64,000 nucleotides of DNA from an uncultured Aquimarina sp. (GCA_947500545.1 CANMSO010000005.1:186001-250000); one strand, 5' to 3'; shown: positions 9,507-18,294, counted from the first letter of the stretch. A program made the numbers and translations. Notes: generated from the letters alone by a model not told the origin.

Positions 9507-10136
9507 ATGAGAAAGTGCATTTTTATATCGATTTTGGTTTTCACTTTTTGTGCTTGCCAATCACAAGCCAAAAAAGAAAAAATGACCCAACTGGTCGGTG
9601 GTCCTTGTGAAGGATGTGAGGCAATATTTGAATATGGTGATAATGCCCTAAGGGCTGTAGATACTTTGCCCGGTTATAAAGAAAATAAACCCAAACTGGT
9701 ACTAACCGGTACAGTATTTCAAAAAGATGGTAAGACGCCTGCAAAAGATGTAATTTTATATATCTATCATACCAATCGAAAAGGTATTTATGAGACTACA
9801 GGAAATGAAAAGAACTGGGCAAGAAGACATGGTATTTTTCGGGGTTGGATAAAAACCAATACTGATGGCAAATATGGTTTTTACACCTTCAGACCGGCTT
9901 CTTATCCCGATACAAGAATTCAACAACATATCCATATTACCGTAAAAGAACCTGATAGGAATGAATATTATATTGATGACTACGTTTTTGATGATGATCC
10001 ATTCCTTACTTCTTCCCAAAGAAAGAGGTTAAAAAACAGAGGAGGTTCAGGACTTGTTAAACCAAAATTAGAAAAACATAGATATTTGATCAATAGGGAT
10101 ATTATTCTTGGATTAAATATTCCAAACTATGATTAA
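9507..10136 (+). CDS. Intradiol ring-cleavage dioxygenase-like lipoprotein
   Basis: A 209-residue protein with a lipoprotein signal peptide (LVFTFCAC) and a dioxygenase_C-like beta domain. Visible blocks are LTGTVFQKDGKTPAKDVILYIYHTN, RRHGIFRGWIKTNTDGKYGFYTFRPASYP and QQHIHITV. They contain candidate Tyr and His ligands in the order expected for the Fe(III) site of catechol and protocatechuate dioxygenases. The cysteines of VGGPCEGCEA near the mature N-terminus are typical of the exported subgroup. Exported members in Bacteroidota have no settled substrate. The fold assignment is firm, true ring cleavage is not. Confidence 0.82.
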   Translation: MRKCIFISILVFTFCACQSQAKKEKMTQLVGGPCEGCEAIFEYGDNALRAVDTLPGYKENKPKLVLTGTVFQKDGKTPAKDVILYIYHTNRKGIYETTGNEKNWARRHGIFRGWIKTNTDGKYGFYTFRPASYPDTRIQQHIHITVKEPDRNEYYIDDYVFDDDPFLTSSQRKRLKNRGGSGLVKPKLEKHRYLINRDIILGLNIPNYD

Positions 10137-10162
10137 TACATAATATTAAAAAATATAAATAA

Positions 10163-11101
10163 GTGAAGGTAAAAGTTGGTGTAGTTCAGGATAGCCCAAT
10201 ATTTTTTGACAAAGACGAAACCATCAAAAAGGTAGAAAATCTTACTCAAAAATACGCTAAAGAAGGTTGTGAACTTCTTGTATTCCCAGAGTCATTCATA
10301 CCAGGATACCCTAGAGGGTTTTCTTTTGGTGCCAAAGTGGGGAGTAGAACTAATGAGGGAAGAAAATTATACTCAGAATATTATAAAAATAGTATTGATT
10401 TAGATAGTGAGGATTTGAAAAAACTTGAAAAACTGTCGAAATCTCAAAATATCTATCTAGTCATTGGCATAACCGAAAAACAAGATCCTAATGGAAGTTT
10501 ATATTGTTCAACGGTATACATTTCGCCTAAAGACGGTTTATTAGGAGTACATAGAAAGATAAAACCAACCGGAACCGAAAGAATTATTTGGAGTGAAGCA
10601 GGTGGTGAATCTTTGGTAACTTTTAAAACTAAAATAGGAAAGCTTGGCGGACTCATCTGTTGGGAAAATTATATGCCTTTGGCAAGAATGGCCATGTATC
10701 AAAAAGGTGTCGAGATTTATATTGCACCAACCGCAGATTCAAGAGAAGAGTGGACCGCTACTATGAAACATATCGCTCTAGAGGGCAGATGTTTTGTTTT
10801 GGGGTGCAATCAATATTATACAAAATCGATGTATCCCAAAAAATATCAATCCTTGGTTGAGGGTGACCCAGAAAATATTTGCCCAGGCGGCAGTATTATT
10901 GTCTCACCCTTAGGAAAAGTAATTGCGGGACCTCTTTTTAATACATCCGGAGTTTTAGTCGCAGAATTAGATTTGGAAGAAATTAATCATAGTAAGTTAG
11001 ATTTTGATGTTGTAGGGCACTATGCCAGGAATGATATATTTAAATTTGAAGTAAGAGACCAACCCAATATTAGAGAAGAACAAAAAGTAGACAAACAATA
11101 A
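10163..11101 (+). CDS. Nitrilase (carbon-nitrogen hydrolase superfamily)
   Basis: A 312-residue cytoplasmic enzyme with the complete Glu-Lys-Cys triad: Glu43 in FPESFIPGYPRG, Lys132 in HRKIKPTGTERI and Cys166 in GLICWENYMPLAR. The last block is the signature of true nitrilases (nitrile to carboxylate plus ammonia), not of generic amidases. The start is GTG at 10163, because the codon directly before it is TAA and no upstream ATG exists in frame. It follows the dioxygenase-like lipoprotein by 26 bases and precedes the FMN-binding lipoprotein by 24, so the three may be one transcript. The natural nitrile is unknown. Confidence 0.92.
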   Translation: MKVKVGVVQDSPIFFDKDETIKKVENLTQKYAKEGCELLVFPESFIPGYPRGFSFGAKVGSRTNEGRKLYSEYYKNSIDLDSEDLKKLEKLSKSQNIYLVIGITEKQDPNGSLYCSTVYISPKDGLLGVHRKIKPTGTERIIWSEAGGESLVTFKTKIGKLGGLICWENYMPLARMAMYQKGVEIYIAPTADSREEWTATMKHIALEGRCFVLGCNQYYTKSMYPKKYQSLVEGDPENICPGGSIIVSPLGKVIAGPLFNTSGVLVAELDLEEINHSKLDFDVVGHYARNDIFKFEVRDQPNIREEQKVDKQ

Positions 11102-11125
11102 TAGAATATATATAAAGGAAAGATC

Positions 11126-11794
11126 ATGAAACTACTTCAGTTATTCATTTTGGTTTTTTTGTTTAGTAGTTGTAAACAAAAAACTAATGTTAGAAATTCT
11201 ACAATAGAAAAGCCAAAAAAAGAAACCCAACATGATAAGGTGCAAATAACTCCTATAGCCAGAGAGTTAGTTGAGTTTGTAGGAGTAACTAATACAAGCG
11301 AAACTGACATTGAGAAGTTGTTTCTGGTTAAAGAAATCGATAAAGCAGGAAATATTACAACTATTGATTTTGAAAAGGGAATTGCTTCATACAAGAGAGC
11401 CATAAACTCTATGCAAACTGAAACACCCCTTATATTTGAGATAGTGGAATCGGACAAAGTCATCCTTACGACTGTAGGTAAAGGCTATATGGGTGCTATT
11501 TGGGCAAAAATCCTTGTAGATAAATCTTCTAAAAAAATACTTAAAGTACAATTTGATCATAAAGGTGAATCCGAAGGATATGGTGCCGAGTTCACAAATG
11601 CCTCATTTGAAAATCAATTTACAAATGCCAAAATATCTTTTATATCTACTACTTTTAGTTTAAAACAAGATGAAAAATTAATATTGGAAGGAAATCAGGA
11701 AATTGATGGAATATCTGGTGCTACAATAACCAGTAAAGCTTCAATAATTATGATAAATCAAGGGTTGCAAAAATATCAAGAATACTTTCGATAA
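11126..11794 (+). CDS. FMN-binding (NqrC/RnfG-like) lipoprotein
   Basis: A 222-residue lipoprotein (lipobox FLFSSC, Cys16) with a C-terminal FMN-binding domain. The motif DGISGATITS (194-203) matches the covalent flavin site of NqrC and RnfG, where ApbE links FMN to the threonine, here Thr200. The upstream GESEGYGAEFTNASFENQF segment corresponds to the family's ETPGLG...F..QF region. NqrC is normally part of a six-gene Na+-NQR operon, but no other nqr or rnf gene is nearby, so this looks like an orphan redox lipoprotein outside the cytoplasm. It may pass electrons to a partner such as the neighbouring dioxygenase-like protein (speculative). Confidence 0.87.
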   Translation: MKLLQLFILVFLFSSCKQKTNVRNSTIEKPKKETQHDKVQITPIARELVEFVGVTNTSETDIEKLFLVKEIDKAGNITTIDFEKGIASYKRAINSMQTETPLIFEIVESDKVILTTVGKGYMGAIWAKILVDKSSKKILKVQFDHKGESEGYGAEFTNASFENQFTNAKISFISTTFSLKQDEKLILEGNQEIDGISGATITSKASIIMINQGLQKYQEYFR

Positions 11795-11866
11795 AAAAAT
11801 AATATTTAAAACGCCTGATATCAACAAAATACTATTCCATATTCCCTCTTTTTATATCTTAATATC

Positions 11867-12778
11867 ATGAAAAAACTAACTCTTATTGTTTTTCTATACA
11901 CATTTGGAACAATTTCGTCTCAACAAGTAGCAGATGAAAGTTATGCGCCTATTATTTCAAGTCCAGAATATGAATCTGGTAAAGGTTCAATAGTATTTAT
12001 CGATGAAGGTCACCATAATTTTCACACTAAAAATGGCCGATACAAAGGGTTCTCAAATATTTTAGAGAGTGATGGATATATTGTAAAAGAATACACAGGT
12101 GCTTTTGAAAAGAAGAAATTAGAAACCGGTAAAATTCTGGTGATATCCAATGCCCAAAACGAGATTAATGTACAAAATTGGTATCTCCCCAACCCTTCTG
12201 CGTTTACCAAATCAGAAATAAAAAATATAAAACAATGGGTTTATGAAGGAGGGAGTTTATTTCTTATTGCTGATCATATGCCAATGGCAGGAGCAGCGCA
12301 AGATTTGGCCGCGGCTTTCAAATTTGAATTTACCAACGGGTTTGCAATGGATACCCTTACAAGAGGACCTGCCTATTTCAGTATAAAAGAAGGCACGCTT
12401 ATAGAGAATGATATCACCAAAGGAAGAAATACTACCGAAAATATAACGCAAATTGCAACATTTACTGGCCAGGCATTCAAAATACCATCCGATGCAAAAC
12501 CAATCTTAGTATTCAATGAACGATATGTAAACAGATTACCAGATACTGCATGGGTTTTTGAGAAGAAAACCCCAATGTATAATGCTAAAGGATGGTCACA
12601 AGGAGCGTATAAAAAATATGGCGAGGGTAGAATCGTAGCATTTGGTGAAGCCGCTATGTTCACAACGCAATTAGCAGGACCCAATAAAATAAAAGTAGGA
12701 ATGAATAGAGATGACGCTAAGGAAAACTATCAGTTACTTCTAAATATCATTCATTGGTTAGATCAAAAATTCGATTAA
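11867..12778 (+). CDS. Secreted DUF4350-domain protein
   Basis: A 303-residue protein with a signal peptide (cleavage near SSQQV). The body resembles DUF4350/GldG-like glutamine-amidotransferase-fold domains: IVFIDEGHHNFHTKNGRYKGFSNILESDGY at the start, KQWVYEGGSLFLIADHMPMAGAAQDLAAAF in the middle and RIVAFGEAAMFTTQL near the end. In this fold the segment GGSLFLIADH lies where a ligand or catalytic residue could sit. No function is established. It is a single gene between the FMN lipoprotein and a GNAT gene, exported to the periplasm or outer surface. Confidence 0.75.
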   Translation: MKKLTLIVFLYTFGTISSQQVADESYAPIISSPEYESGKGSIVFIDEGHHNFHTKNGRYKGFSNILESDGYIVKEYTGAFEKKKLETGKILVISNAQNEINVQNWYLPNPSAFTKSEIKNIKQWVYEGGSLFLIADHMPMAGAAQDLAAAFKFEFTNGFAMDTLTRGPAYFSIKEGTLIENDITKGRNTTENITQIATFTGQAFKIPSDAKPILVFNERYVNRLPDTAWVFEKKTPMYNAKGWSQGAYKKYGEGRIVAFGEAAMFTTQLAGPNKIKVGMNRDDAKENYQLLLNIIHWLDQKFD

Positions 12779-12826
12779 TTTACCATCTCTATAAAAATTT
12801 GAAAATAAAAGGAAGATAAAAGGAAA

Positions 12827-13360
12827 ATGATTAGTATTCTCCCAAATTTAGAAACAAAAAGATTGTTGCTTAGACAACTAGAAAATGGAGATAGTAAGGC
12901 GATTCAGTTCTTAAGATCTGATAAAACTGTAAATAAATTTGTAAAAAGACCTAGAACAAATACCATTAATGAGGCCACTGCATTTATTAACAAAATCAAT
13001 ACTGGAATCCTGGAAAATGATTGGCTGTTTTGGAGCATTACCATAAAAGAAGATCCAGAATTGATTGGCACTATTTGTCTTTGGAATTTTTCAGAAGATA
13101 GAAAAACTGCCGAAATAGGTTATGACTTAAATCCGAAATATCATAGACAAGGAGTAATGAATGAGGCATTATCGACTGTCCTTAATTATGGGTTCCAAAC
13201 CCTAAATTTAACTATCATTGAGGCTTTCACCCACAGAAACAATGAGTCATCAAAAAAGTTACTAATCAAAAACAGTTTTATTCATATACCTGATAGAAAA
13301 GATAAAAATAATCTTGATAACATTATTTATGCTATTCATAGAAATCAGCATAAACTCTAA
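12827..13360 (+). CDS. GNAT N-acetyltransferase (RimJ/RimL type)
   Basis: A 177-residue cytoplasmic protein that begins TKRLLLRQLENGDSKAIQFL, the classic first strand of RimJ/RimL-type acetyltransferases. The acetyl-CoA region is EIGYDLNPKYHRQGVMNEAL (motif A, with the Q/RxxGxG-like HRQGVM loop), followed by the C-terminal AFTHRNNESSKKLLIKNSF. Members acetylate the N-terminal amino groups of ribosomal proteins, or small molecules. The target here is unknown. The next gene starts 32 bases downstream. Confidence 0.9.
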   Translation: MISILPNLETKRLLLRQLENGDSKAIQFLRSDKTVNKFVKRPRTNTINEATAFINKINTGILENDWLFWSITIKEDPELIGTICLWNFSEDRKTAEIGYDLNPKYHRQGVMNEALSTVLNYGFQTLNLTIIEAFTHRNNESSKKLLIKNSFIHIPDRKDKNNLDNIIYAIHRNQHKL

Positions 13361-13392
13361 AACTTTATAATAGAATAGTAAAAAGATAAATC

Positions 13393-13860
13393 ATGAAAAA
13401 ACATTGGTGTTTCAAACTTTCTATTTTTTTTGTTCTTATGATTGGTAATGTACAGCTTGTTACTTCTCAGGAGAAAGAAGAAAAAATATTGCTGAAGAGT
13501 ATTGAAGACTTCAATCTAGCTTTTAAAAAAAGTGACATAGAAAAACTCGAATCAATGATTACAGATCGCTATGTCCATACAAATGGTAACTCTAAATCAA
13601 TTGACAAAAATACATGGATTACCTACCTCTATAAGAGAAAAAAAGACATTGAAAGTAAAAATTTAATAGTCAATAGTTATGAGATGAAAGAAACAGAAAT
13701 ACAATTACATAATAATACTGCCATTGTAACTGGAAAAATTGTTGTCTCAAACACCAAAAATGGTGAACTTATAGAAAATCAATATAGAGTTACAAATATT
13801 TGGATCTATAAAAACAATCAATGGAAAAGAGCTGCTTTTCATGATGGGAAAATAAAATAG
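13393..13860 (+). CDS. Secreted NTF2-like (DUF4440) protein
   Basis: A 155-residue protein with a signal peptide (cut near LVTSQ) and an NTF2-like cone fold: ILLKSIEDFNLAFKKSDIEKLESMITDRYVHTNGNSKSIDKNTWI at the N-terminus and NTAIVTGKIVVSNTKNGEL...YRVTNIWIYKNNQWKRAAFH at the C-terminus. SnoaL/DUF4440 proteins bind or convert small hydrophobic ligands, and many have no known activity. A second, similar protein lies at 19056. Confidence 0.85.
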   Translation: MKKHWCFKLSIFFVLMIGNVQLVTSQEKEEKILLKSIEDFNLAFKKSDIEKLESMITDRYVHTNGNSKSIDKNTWITYLYKRKKDIESKNLIVNSYEMKETEIQLHNNTAIVTGKIVVSNTKNGELIENQYRVTNIWIYKNNQWKRAAFHDGKIK

Positions 13861-13980
13861 CGAACTAATTAAGGGAAATTAAATAAACCGTTCATCCAAA
13901 AATAATAACAATTCGGTAACTACAAACTTGTACATCTTAGTAAAAATTTGATCTTTGAATCATAATTAGAAAACTAATCG

Positions 13981-14640
13981 ATGGAACAGACAATTAAAAT
14001 CTTTATTTACATTCATGCATTTTTCGGCGGGCTGGGGTTAATAACAGGGGCTATAAGTATTATCTCAAAAAAAGGTAGTCTAATACACAAAAGGACAGGT
14101 AAGTTATTCTCTATAGGTATGCTTGCAAGTTCATTAATATCTTTACCGATTGCATGGATGCCCAATCACAAGAATTTATTTCTTTTCCTAATAGGTTTGT
14201 TTACAATATACATGGTTCTGGCAGGAAACAGAGCACTATCCTTTAAATCAAAACATAAAAAACAAGCAGATTGGACAGACAAGATAATTTCTGGAAGTAT
14301 GTTGTTCTTCTCAATACTTATGACGGCTCTAGGAACTTACGGAGTTTTGAATAATGTAGAAAATAGTATTTTATTCCTGTTTTTTGGAGGATTTGGTTTA
14401 TTCATGACCATAAAAGATTTTAGATTTTTCAAAAACTTTACTAAGACTAAGAATTCATGGCTTACAATTCATATTGGTAAAATGATTGGGGCTTTTATAG
14501 CATCTATTACTGCGTTTATAGTAGCTGGTTTGGGAATAGGAAGTTTAATCGCTTGGTTAGCTCCAACCATTTTTGGTACGATTTATATTATATATTGGAA
14601 CAGAAAATTGAGGGTTAAACCTGCGATAGGTAAAATATAA
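13981..14640 (+). CDS. Polytopic membrane protein, DUF2306-like
   Basis: A 219-residue integral membrane protein with six or seven hydrophobic helices (near residues 8-28, 42-58, 64-82, 103-122, 128-145, 165-200). The N-terminal IHAFFGGLGLITGAISIISKKGSLIHKRTGKLF resembles DUF2306-type proteins, in which a His in TM1 and the HKRTGKLF loop are typical. The upstream 120 bases contain GATCTTTG at 13951-13958, near a Bacteroidota -7 box. It stands alone and its function is unknown. Confidence 0.75.
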   Translation: MEQTIKIFIYIHAFFGGLGLITGAISIISKKGSLIHKRTGKLFSIGMLASSLISLPIAWMPNHKNLFLFLIGLFTIYMVLAGNRALSFKSKHKKQADWTDKIISGSMLFFSILMTALGTYGVLNNVENSILFLFFGGFGLFMTIKDFRFFKNFTKTKNSWLTIHIGKMIGAFIASITAFIVAGLGIGSLIAWLAPTIFGTIYIIYWNRKLRVKPAIGKI

Positions 14641-14653
14641 AATCGCTTAAATA

Positions 14654-14687
14654 TTGTTCCCTAAATATTTTAATAAAGCTATCTTTA
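14654..14687 (+). promoter_or_regulatory. Candidate promoter for the TIR gene
   Basis: TTG (14654-14656) and TATCTTTA (14680-14687) are 23 bases apart, close to the Bacteroidota -33 (TTG) and -7 (TAnnTTTG) arrangement; the last base of the -7 box differs. It would place the transcript start about 30 bases before the ATG at 14723, which supports that start over the TTG at 14705. Confidence 0.4.
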
Positions 14688-14722
14688 TTCGACAATAAGA
14701 TAAATTGAATAAAAATAGATGT

Positions 14723-15700
14723 ATGGAACTAGTTTCTGAAATAAAATTATCAGGAAAGAAATCTCTTCAATTATTTAAAGGAGACTTAACAGATATACCA
14801 GATACTCATAAAGTTGATTTTCTTATCCTTTCAGCCTTTCAGGATAATTACTCCCCTACTACCACTTCTTTGATAGGAGCATTATTTCGCAAAGGTTTAT
14901 CTGTTGGTAAGTTATCTCGAGACAAAGATCTTGACCTTAGAGCATATTCTCATTGTTGGATTTCGAAAGAAGTTAAATATCCTAATGTAAAAAGAATTTT
15001 ATGTTTTGAACCTGAACCTATTTCTAATCCTTATTCTCAAATTGCCGAGATATTTCAAAGTCTTACTTTGGTCTCAAAAAGTCATTCGATAAAATCTATC
15101 GCAATGCCTTTATTGATGACTGGAAATCAAAATTATTCGACAGAACTTGTTATAAAGGAATTGGTAAACACAAGCCTCCTATGGTTAGATAAAGAACCTT
15201 TTGAAACCATCAAAATTGTAGAAATAGACGATTCAAAAATAGAACTACTAAAATCTCTATTTAAAGAAAAAGCGCTTCATTTTGAAAAAAATGATTCAGA
15301 AACCTATGATTTTTTTGTTAGTTATAGTAGAAAAAATGCTGAAGAAGTAGAAATTATTGAAAAAGAACTGGGAAATAAATTTAATCTGTTTATAGATACC
15401 CAAGAAATTGATGTAGGTACCAATTGGTTGGATAAAATAAACCAATCCATGGCAAATTCTAAAAGATTTATAGTTTGTTTATCAGATACGTATATCCAAT
15501 CCAATGTATGCAAATATGAGTATTCTTTCTGCAACTTAAAATACATTACAGAAGGTAGTGGCTTTGTTTTACCCTTATATCTATACTCTGCAGATTTACC
15601 CTTTGAAATGAGTATTCTTAATTTTTATAATGCCAGAGAGGGTAATAGACAAAAGATAAGTGATTTTTGTGATATGGTACTAGACAAATATAAACTGTGA
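14723..15700 (+). CDS. TIR-domain protein with a macro-like N-terminal domain
   Basis: The protein has 325 residues from the ATG at 14723. A TTG six codons upstream (14705) is possible but less likely. The C-terminal half is a TIR domain: YDFFVSYSRKNAEEVEIIEKEL, FIDTQEIDVGTNWLDKINQSM, RFIVCLSDTYIQSNVCKYEYSF, then LPLYLYSADLPFE. The Glu in CKYEYS (residue 266 from the ATG) is where NAD-cleaving TIRs have their catalytic Glu. The N-terminal half (LQLFKGDLTD, KVDFLILSAFQDNYSPTTTSLIGALF, KRILCFEP, IAMPLLMTGNQNY) looks like a macro-type ADP-ribose-binding fold; this part is weaker. There is no signal peptide. It is probably a stand-alone NADase or signalling protein, possibly anti-phage. Confidence 0.8.
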   Translation: MELVSEIKLSGKKSLQLFKGDLTDIPDTHKVDFLILSAFQDNYSPTTTSLIGALFRKGLSVGKLSRDKDLDLRAYSHCWISKEVKYPNVKRILCFEPEPISNPYSQIAEIFQSLTLVSKSHSIKSIAMPLLMTGNQNYSTELVIKELVNTSLLWLDKEPFETIKIVEIDDSKIELLKSLFKEKALHFEKNDSETYDFFVSYSRKNAEEVEIIEKELGNKFNLFIDTQEIDVGTNWLDKINQSMANSKRFIVCLSDTYIQSNVCKYEYSFCNLKYITEGSGFVLPLYLYSADLPFEMSILNFYNAREGNRQKISDFCDMVLDKYKL

Positions 15701-15774
15701 TTGCACTTAAAGATATTTTATTGGCTCCTTAATCTTCTAACAACTATTTAACTATAAGGAAGTTAGTTTTATCT

Positions 15775-15782
15775 TATTTTTG
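15775..15782 (+). promoter_or_regulatory. -7 promoter box before the Kelch gene
   Basis: TATTTTTG matches the Bacteroidota -7 consensus TAnnTTTG exactly and lies 23 bases before the ATG at 15806. A clear TTG at the -33 position is not seen. Confidence 0.4.
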
Positions 15783-15805
15783 GTTATCACATAAAAATCA
15801 AGGTC

Positions 15806-17185
15806 ATGATTAGGTTAACTTTCTTTTTTTTACTCTTTACTTCTTTTGTTTTTTCACAAAGTATTAAGGGAGTGGTCTTTGATAAAAAAAGCAATGAACC
15901 CTTAGAAAATGTAAATATTTATTTCGGAAAAACTAAAGAAGGTACTATAACTAATGAGAAAGGTAAGTTTTATATAAGATATAGGTCAAAAGTTAACAAA
16001 AAAGATACTGTATATTTCTCCCACATAGGATATAAAACATTAGGCTTACCATTATTAGAATTAAAAAATAACAAGGAAATTGTTTACCTCATTCAAGATT
16101 CAGAAAAATTAAATGAAATAAGGATTACATCAAACAAAAAATTAAAGTCCAAAATTGATTTTACCAAATTGGGGGCATTAAAAAGTCCAATCCACTCTTT
16201 TGGTTCTCTCACAATAGGTGATGATATATATATAATAGGTGGTGATTTATCTACCAACACTAAACAATTTCAAAAAGTACTTTTTGACAATCCCGAATTA
16301 TATTGGCCAGATGCAAATCTAGCCATGGTTTTTAATAGAATGGCAACCCGAAGAGTTTCTTTATGGAAAAATTATAATGGTGAATTATTAATATATAATA
16401 CAAAATCAAACTCATGGAAAACTCCTCCTGTTGAGTTTAGAAAACGAGCATATCACAACCTCAATTATTACAATAACAAAATTTATGTTTTGGGAGGCAA
16501 AAGACTTTCTACAAATAGAAGATACGAATATTTGGAGGATAAAATCGAAGTATTTGATTTGGAGAACAATAATATCGCGATTGATGATACAAACCCACAT
16601 CAAGCGGTAGACTTTATGTCTTTTTCTTATAACCATCGTATTATTCTTATGGGAGGTTCTACCAAAATTAGATTTAATGGCACTAAAGAATACTCTAAAA
16701 AAGTGCATTCATTTAATTTAAAAACAGGATATTGGTATGAACTGAAGGACATGCCAGTTGCCAAAGAAACTAAAGGCGTTCTGATAAATGATAAAATATA
16801 TCTAATTGGAGGTTATAATAAAAAAGCATTGGCAGGAATAGAGACTTTTGACCTAATTTCCGGAAAATGGAAAAAAGAAGGAAATTTATTTGATCCAGTT
16901 GATCAACATTCAATTGCTAGTAATGGTAACATCATATATATATTTAAACACAGTAAATTATATACTTATGACACAGAAATCAAGGAATTAAATGAGTACT
17001 CAATTAATTTACCTTTAAAATCATCTAAATTACATTTCATAAATGATAAATTATATATTATTGGCGGTTATATAGATGAGTCATTTTCCAGAGCACCATC
17101 ATCTGGTATATATAGTATAGACATAAATGAATTCGAGAAAACAAAGATTAACAGGTCTAAAACTTTAATATCATTAGTAGAATAA
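15806..17185 (+). CDS. Secreted Kelch-repeat protein with CarboxypepD_reg-like domain
   Basis: A 459-residue protein with a signal peptide (cut near VFSQS). An N-terminal beta-sandwich of the carboxypeptidase-regulatory type follows (IKGVVFDKKSNEPLENVNIYF, GTITNEKGKFYIRY, VYFSHIGYKTLGLPL). A Kelch beta-propeller comes next, with at least five blades marked by DDIYIIGGD, NKIYVLGGKR, HRIILMGGS, DKIYLIGGYN and DKLYIIGGY. Such proteins bind partners or glycans at the cell surface. There is no T9SS sorting domain at the C-terminus. The gene is monocistronic by spacing. Confidence 0.88.
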   Translation: MIRLTFFFLLFTSFVFSQSIKGVVFDKKSNEPLENVNIYFGKTKEGTITNEKGKFYIRYRSKVNKKDTVYFSHIGYKTLGLPLLELKNNKEIVYLIQDSEKLNEIRITSNKKLKSKIDFTKLGALKSPIHSFGSLTIGDDIYIIGGDLSTNTKQFQKVLFDNPELYWPDANLAMVFNRMATRRVSLWKNYNGELLIYNTKSNSWKTPPVEFRKRAYHNLNYYNNKIYVLGGKRLSTNRRYEYLEDKIEVFDLENNNIAIDDTNPHQAVDFMSFSYNHRIILMGGSTKIRFNGTKEYSKKVHSFNLKTGYWYELKDMPVAKETKGVLINDKIYLIGGYNKKALAGIETFDLISGKWKKEGNLFDPVDQHSIASNGNIIYIFKHSKLYTYDTEIKELNEYSINLPLKSSKLHFINDKLYIIGGYIDESFSRAPSSGIYSIDINEFEKTKINRSKTLISLVE

Positions 17186-17320
17186 GCATCATACAAGAAA
17201 AAAGTATAAAAACGAACAATCAACAAGGAATATTTAGTAAATTATAGTAGTTTAGTACAGACTTATGTAGTCATACCCCTCCTTTTCTCATCTAATTATT
17301 AATTTATTAAGTACACTTTT

Positions 17321-17692
17321 ATGAATCTATTAGTACAATCCAAATCTGACCTACCAGATCAAGATACAGTTATTATTGTCATGATTATTGTTGGTATAGT
17401 TTTTTACTTTATTCCATCGATAATAGCTTTAGTTAGAATGAAAAAAAATCTAATAGCTATCATTGCATTAAACTTTTTTTTAGGTTGGAGCCTTATTGGT
17501 TGGGTAGTTTCTTTAGTATGGAGTTTATCCAGCGATAGTAAACCACGACCAATTATCGTAAATCAACAAGCACCACAAACAAAAGAAGATAATATTGATA
17601 AATTAACGAAGCTGAAAAAACTATTGGATGATGGAGTTATCACTCCTGACGAATTCAATCAACAAAAAGGTGCTATTTTGAAAAACCAGTAA
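17321..17692 (+). CDS. Superinfection-immunity-like membrane protein with SHOCT domain
   Basis: A 123-residue protein. Two transmembrane helices (near residues 17-37 and 43-69) form a domain like the phage-T4 Imm/superinfection immunity family: VGIVFYFIPSIIALVRMKKNLIAIIALNFFLGWSLIGWVVSLVWSL, with the conserved R/K-rich cytoplasmic turn and N..LGW motif. The C-terminus is a SHOCT helix pair (DKLTKLKKLLDDGVITPDEFNQQKGAIL). T4 Imm blocks DNA injection by related phages, but most chromosomal members have no tested function. There are no phage genes nearby. Confidence 0.8.
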   Translation: MNLLVQSKSDLPDQDTVIIVMIIVGIVFYFIPSIIALVRMKKNLIAIIALNFFLGWSLIGWVVSLVWSLSSDSKPRPIIVNQQAPQTKEDNIDKLTKLKKLLDDGVITPDEFNQQKGAILKNQ

Positions 17693-17769
17693 TTTTATTG
17701 TATACCTATCCTATACCAAGGAAGAATGACATGCAAACAAATACATTCTAAAAACTACTATAATTGCTT

Positions 17770-18294
17770 GTGAATCATCATGAATATATAATACGAGATG
17801 CTATTTCAAGTGAATTTTTGAAAATTGGTAAACTAATGGTTGATGTTTATTCGCAACTAGAAGGATTCCCAAACAAAGATGAGCAACCAAATTATTATAA
17901 AACACTTGCCAATATTGGGAATATAACTAAAAATCCAAAAACCCGATTATTAGTTGTGGTTTCATCAAATAAAAAAATTGAAGGTGCCGTTGTGTATTTT
18001 GGAGATATGAAGTATTACGGATCTGGTGGGATTGCAACAAGTGAAAAAGATGCCTCTGGTTTTAGATTGCTAGCTGTTGATCCAGAAGCAAGAGGTAAAG
18101 GTATTGGCAGACTTTTGATAAACACTTGTTTACAAATTGCAAAAGATGAAAAACAAAATCAAATGATAATTCATTCTACAAAAGCAATGCAAATAGCATG
18201 GAAAATGTATGAAAGTATGGGTTTTGCAAGATCCCAAGATTTAGATTTTAAACAAGAAGACCTTCAAGTTTTTGGGTTTAGATTAAAACTATAA
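17770..18294 (+). CDS. GNAT family N-acetyltransferase
   Basis: A protein of about 175 residues with a GNAT core: EYIIRDAISSEFLKIGKLMVDVYSQLEG at the start, FRLLAVDPEARGKGIGRLLINTCLQIAKDE as motif A with the RGKGIG acetyl-CoA loop, and MYESMGFARSQDLDF at the C-terminus. There is no ATG at the N-terminus. TAA at 17761 is followed in frame by TTG (17764) and GTG (17770). GTG is chosen as the more usual start, and either keeps the first beta strand. The substrate is unknown. Confidence 0.88.
   Translation: MNHHEYIIRDAISSEFLKIGKLMVDVYSQLEGFPNKDEQPNYYKTLANIGNITKNPKTRLLVVVSSNKKIEGAVVYFGDMKYYGSGGIATSEKDASGFRLLAVDPEARGKGIGRLLINTCLQIAKDEKQNQMIIHSTKAMQIAWKMYESMGFARSQDLDFKQEDLQVFGFRLKL

Noticed and set aside
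14705..14722. TTG start six codons before the TIR gene ATG
   Set aside because: The ATG at 14723 fits the candidate promoter distance better and no domain needs the extra residues.
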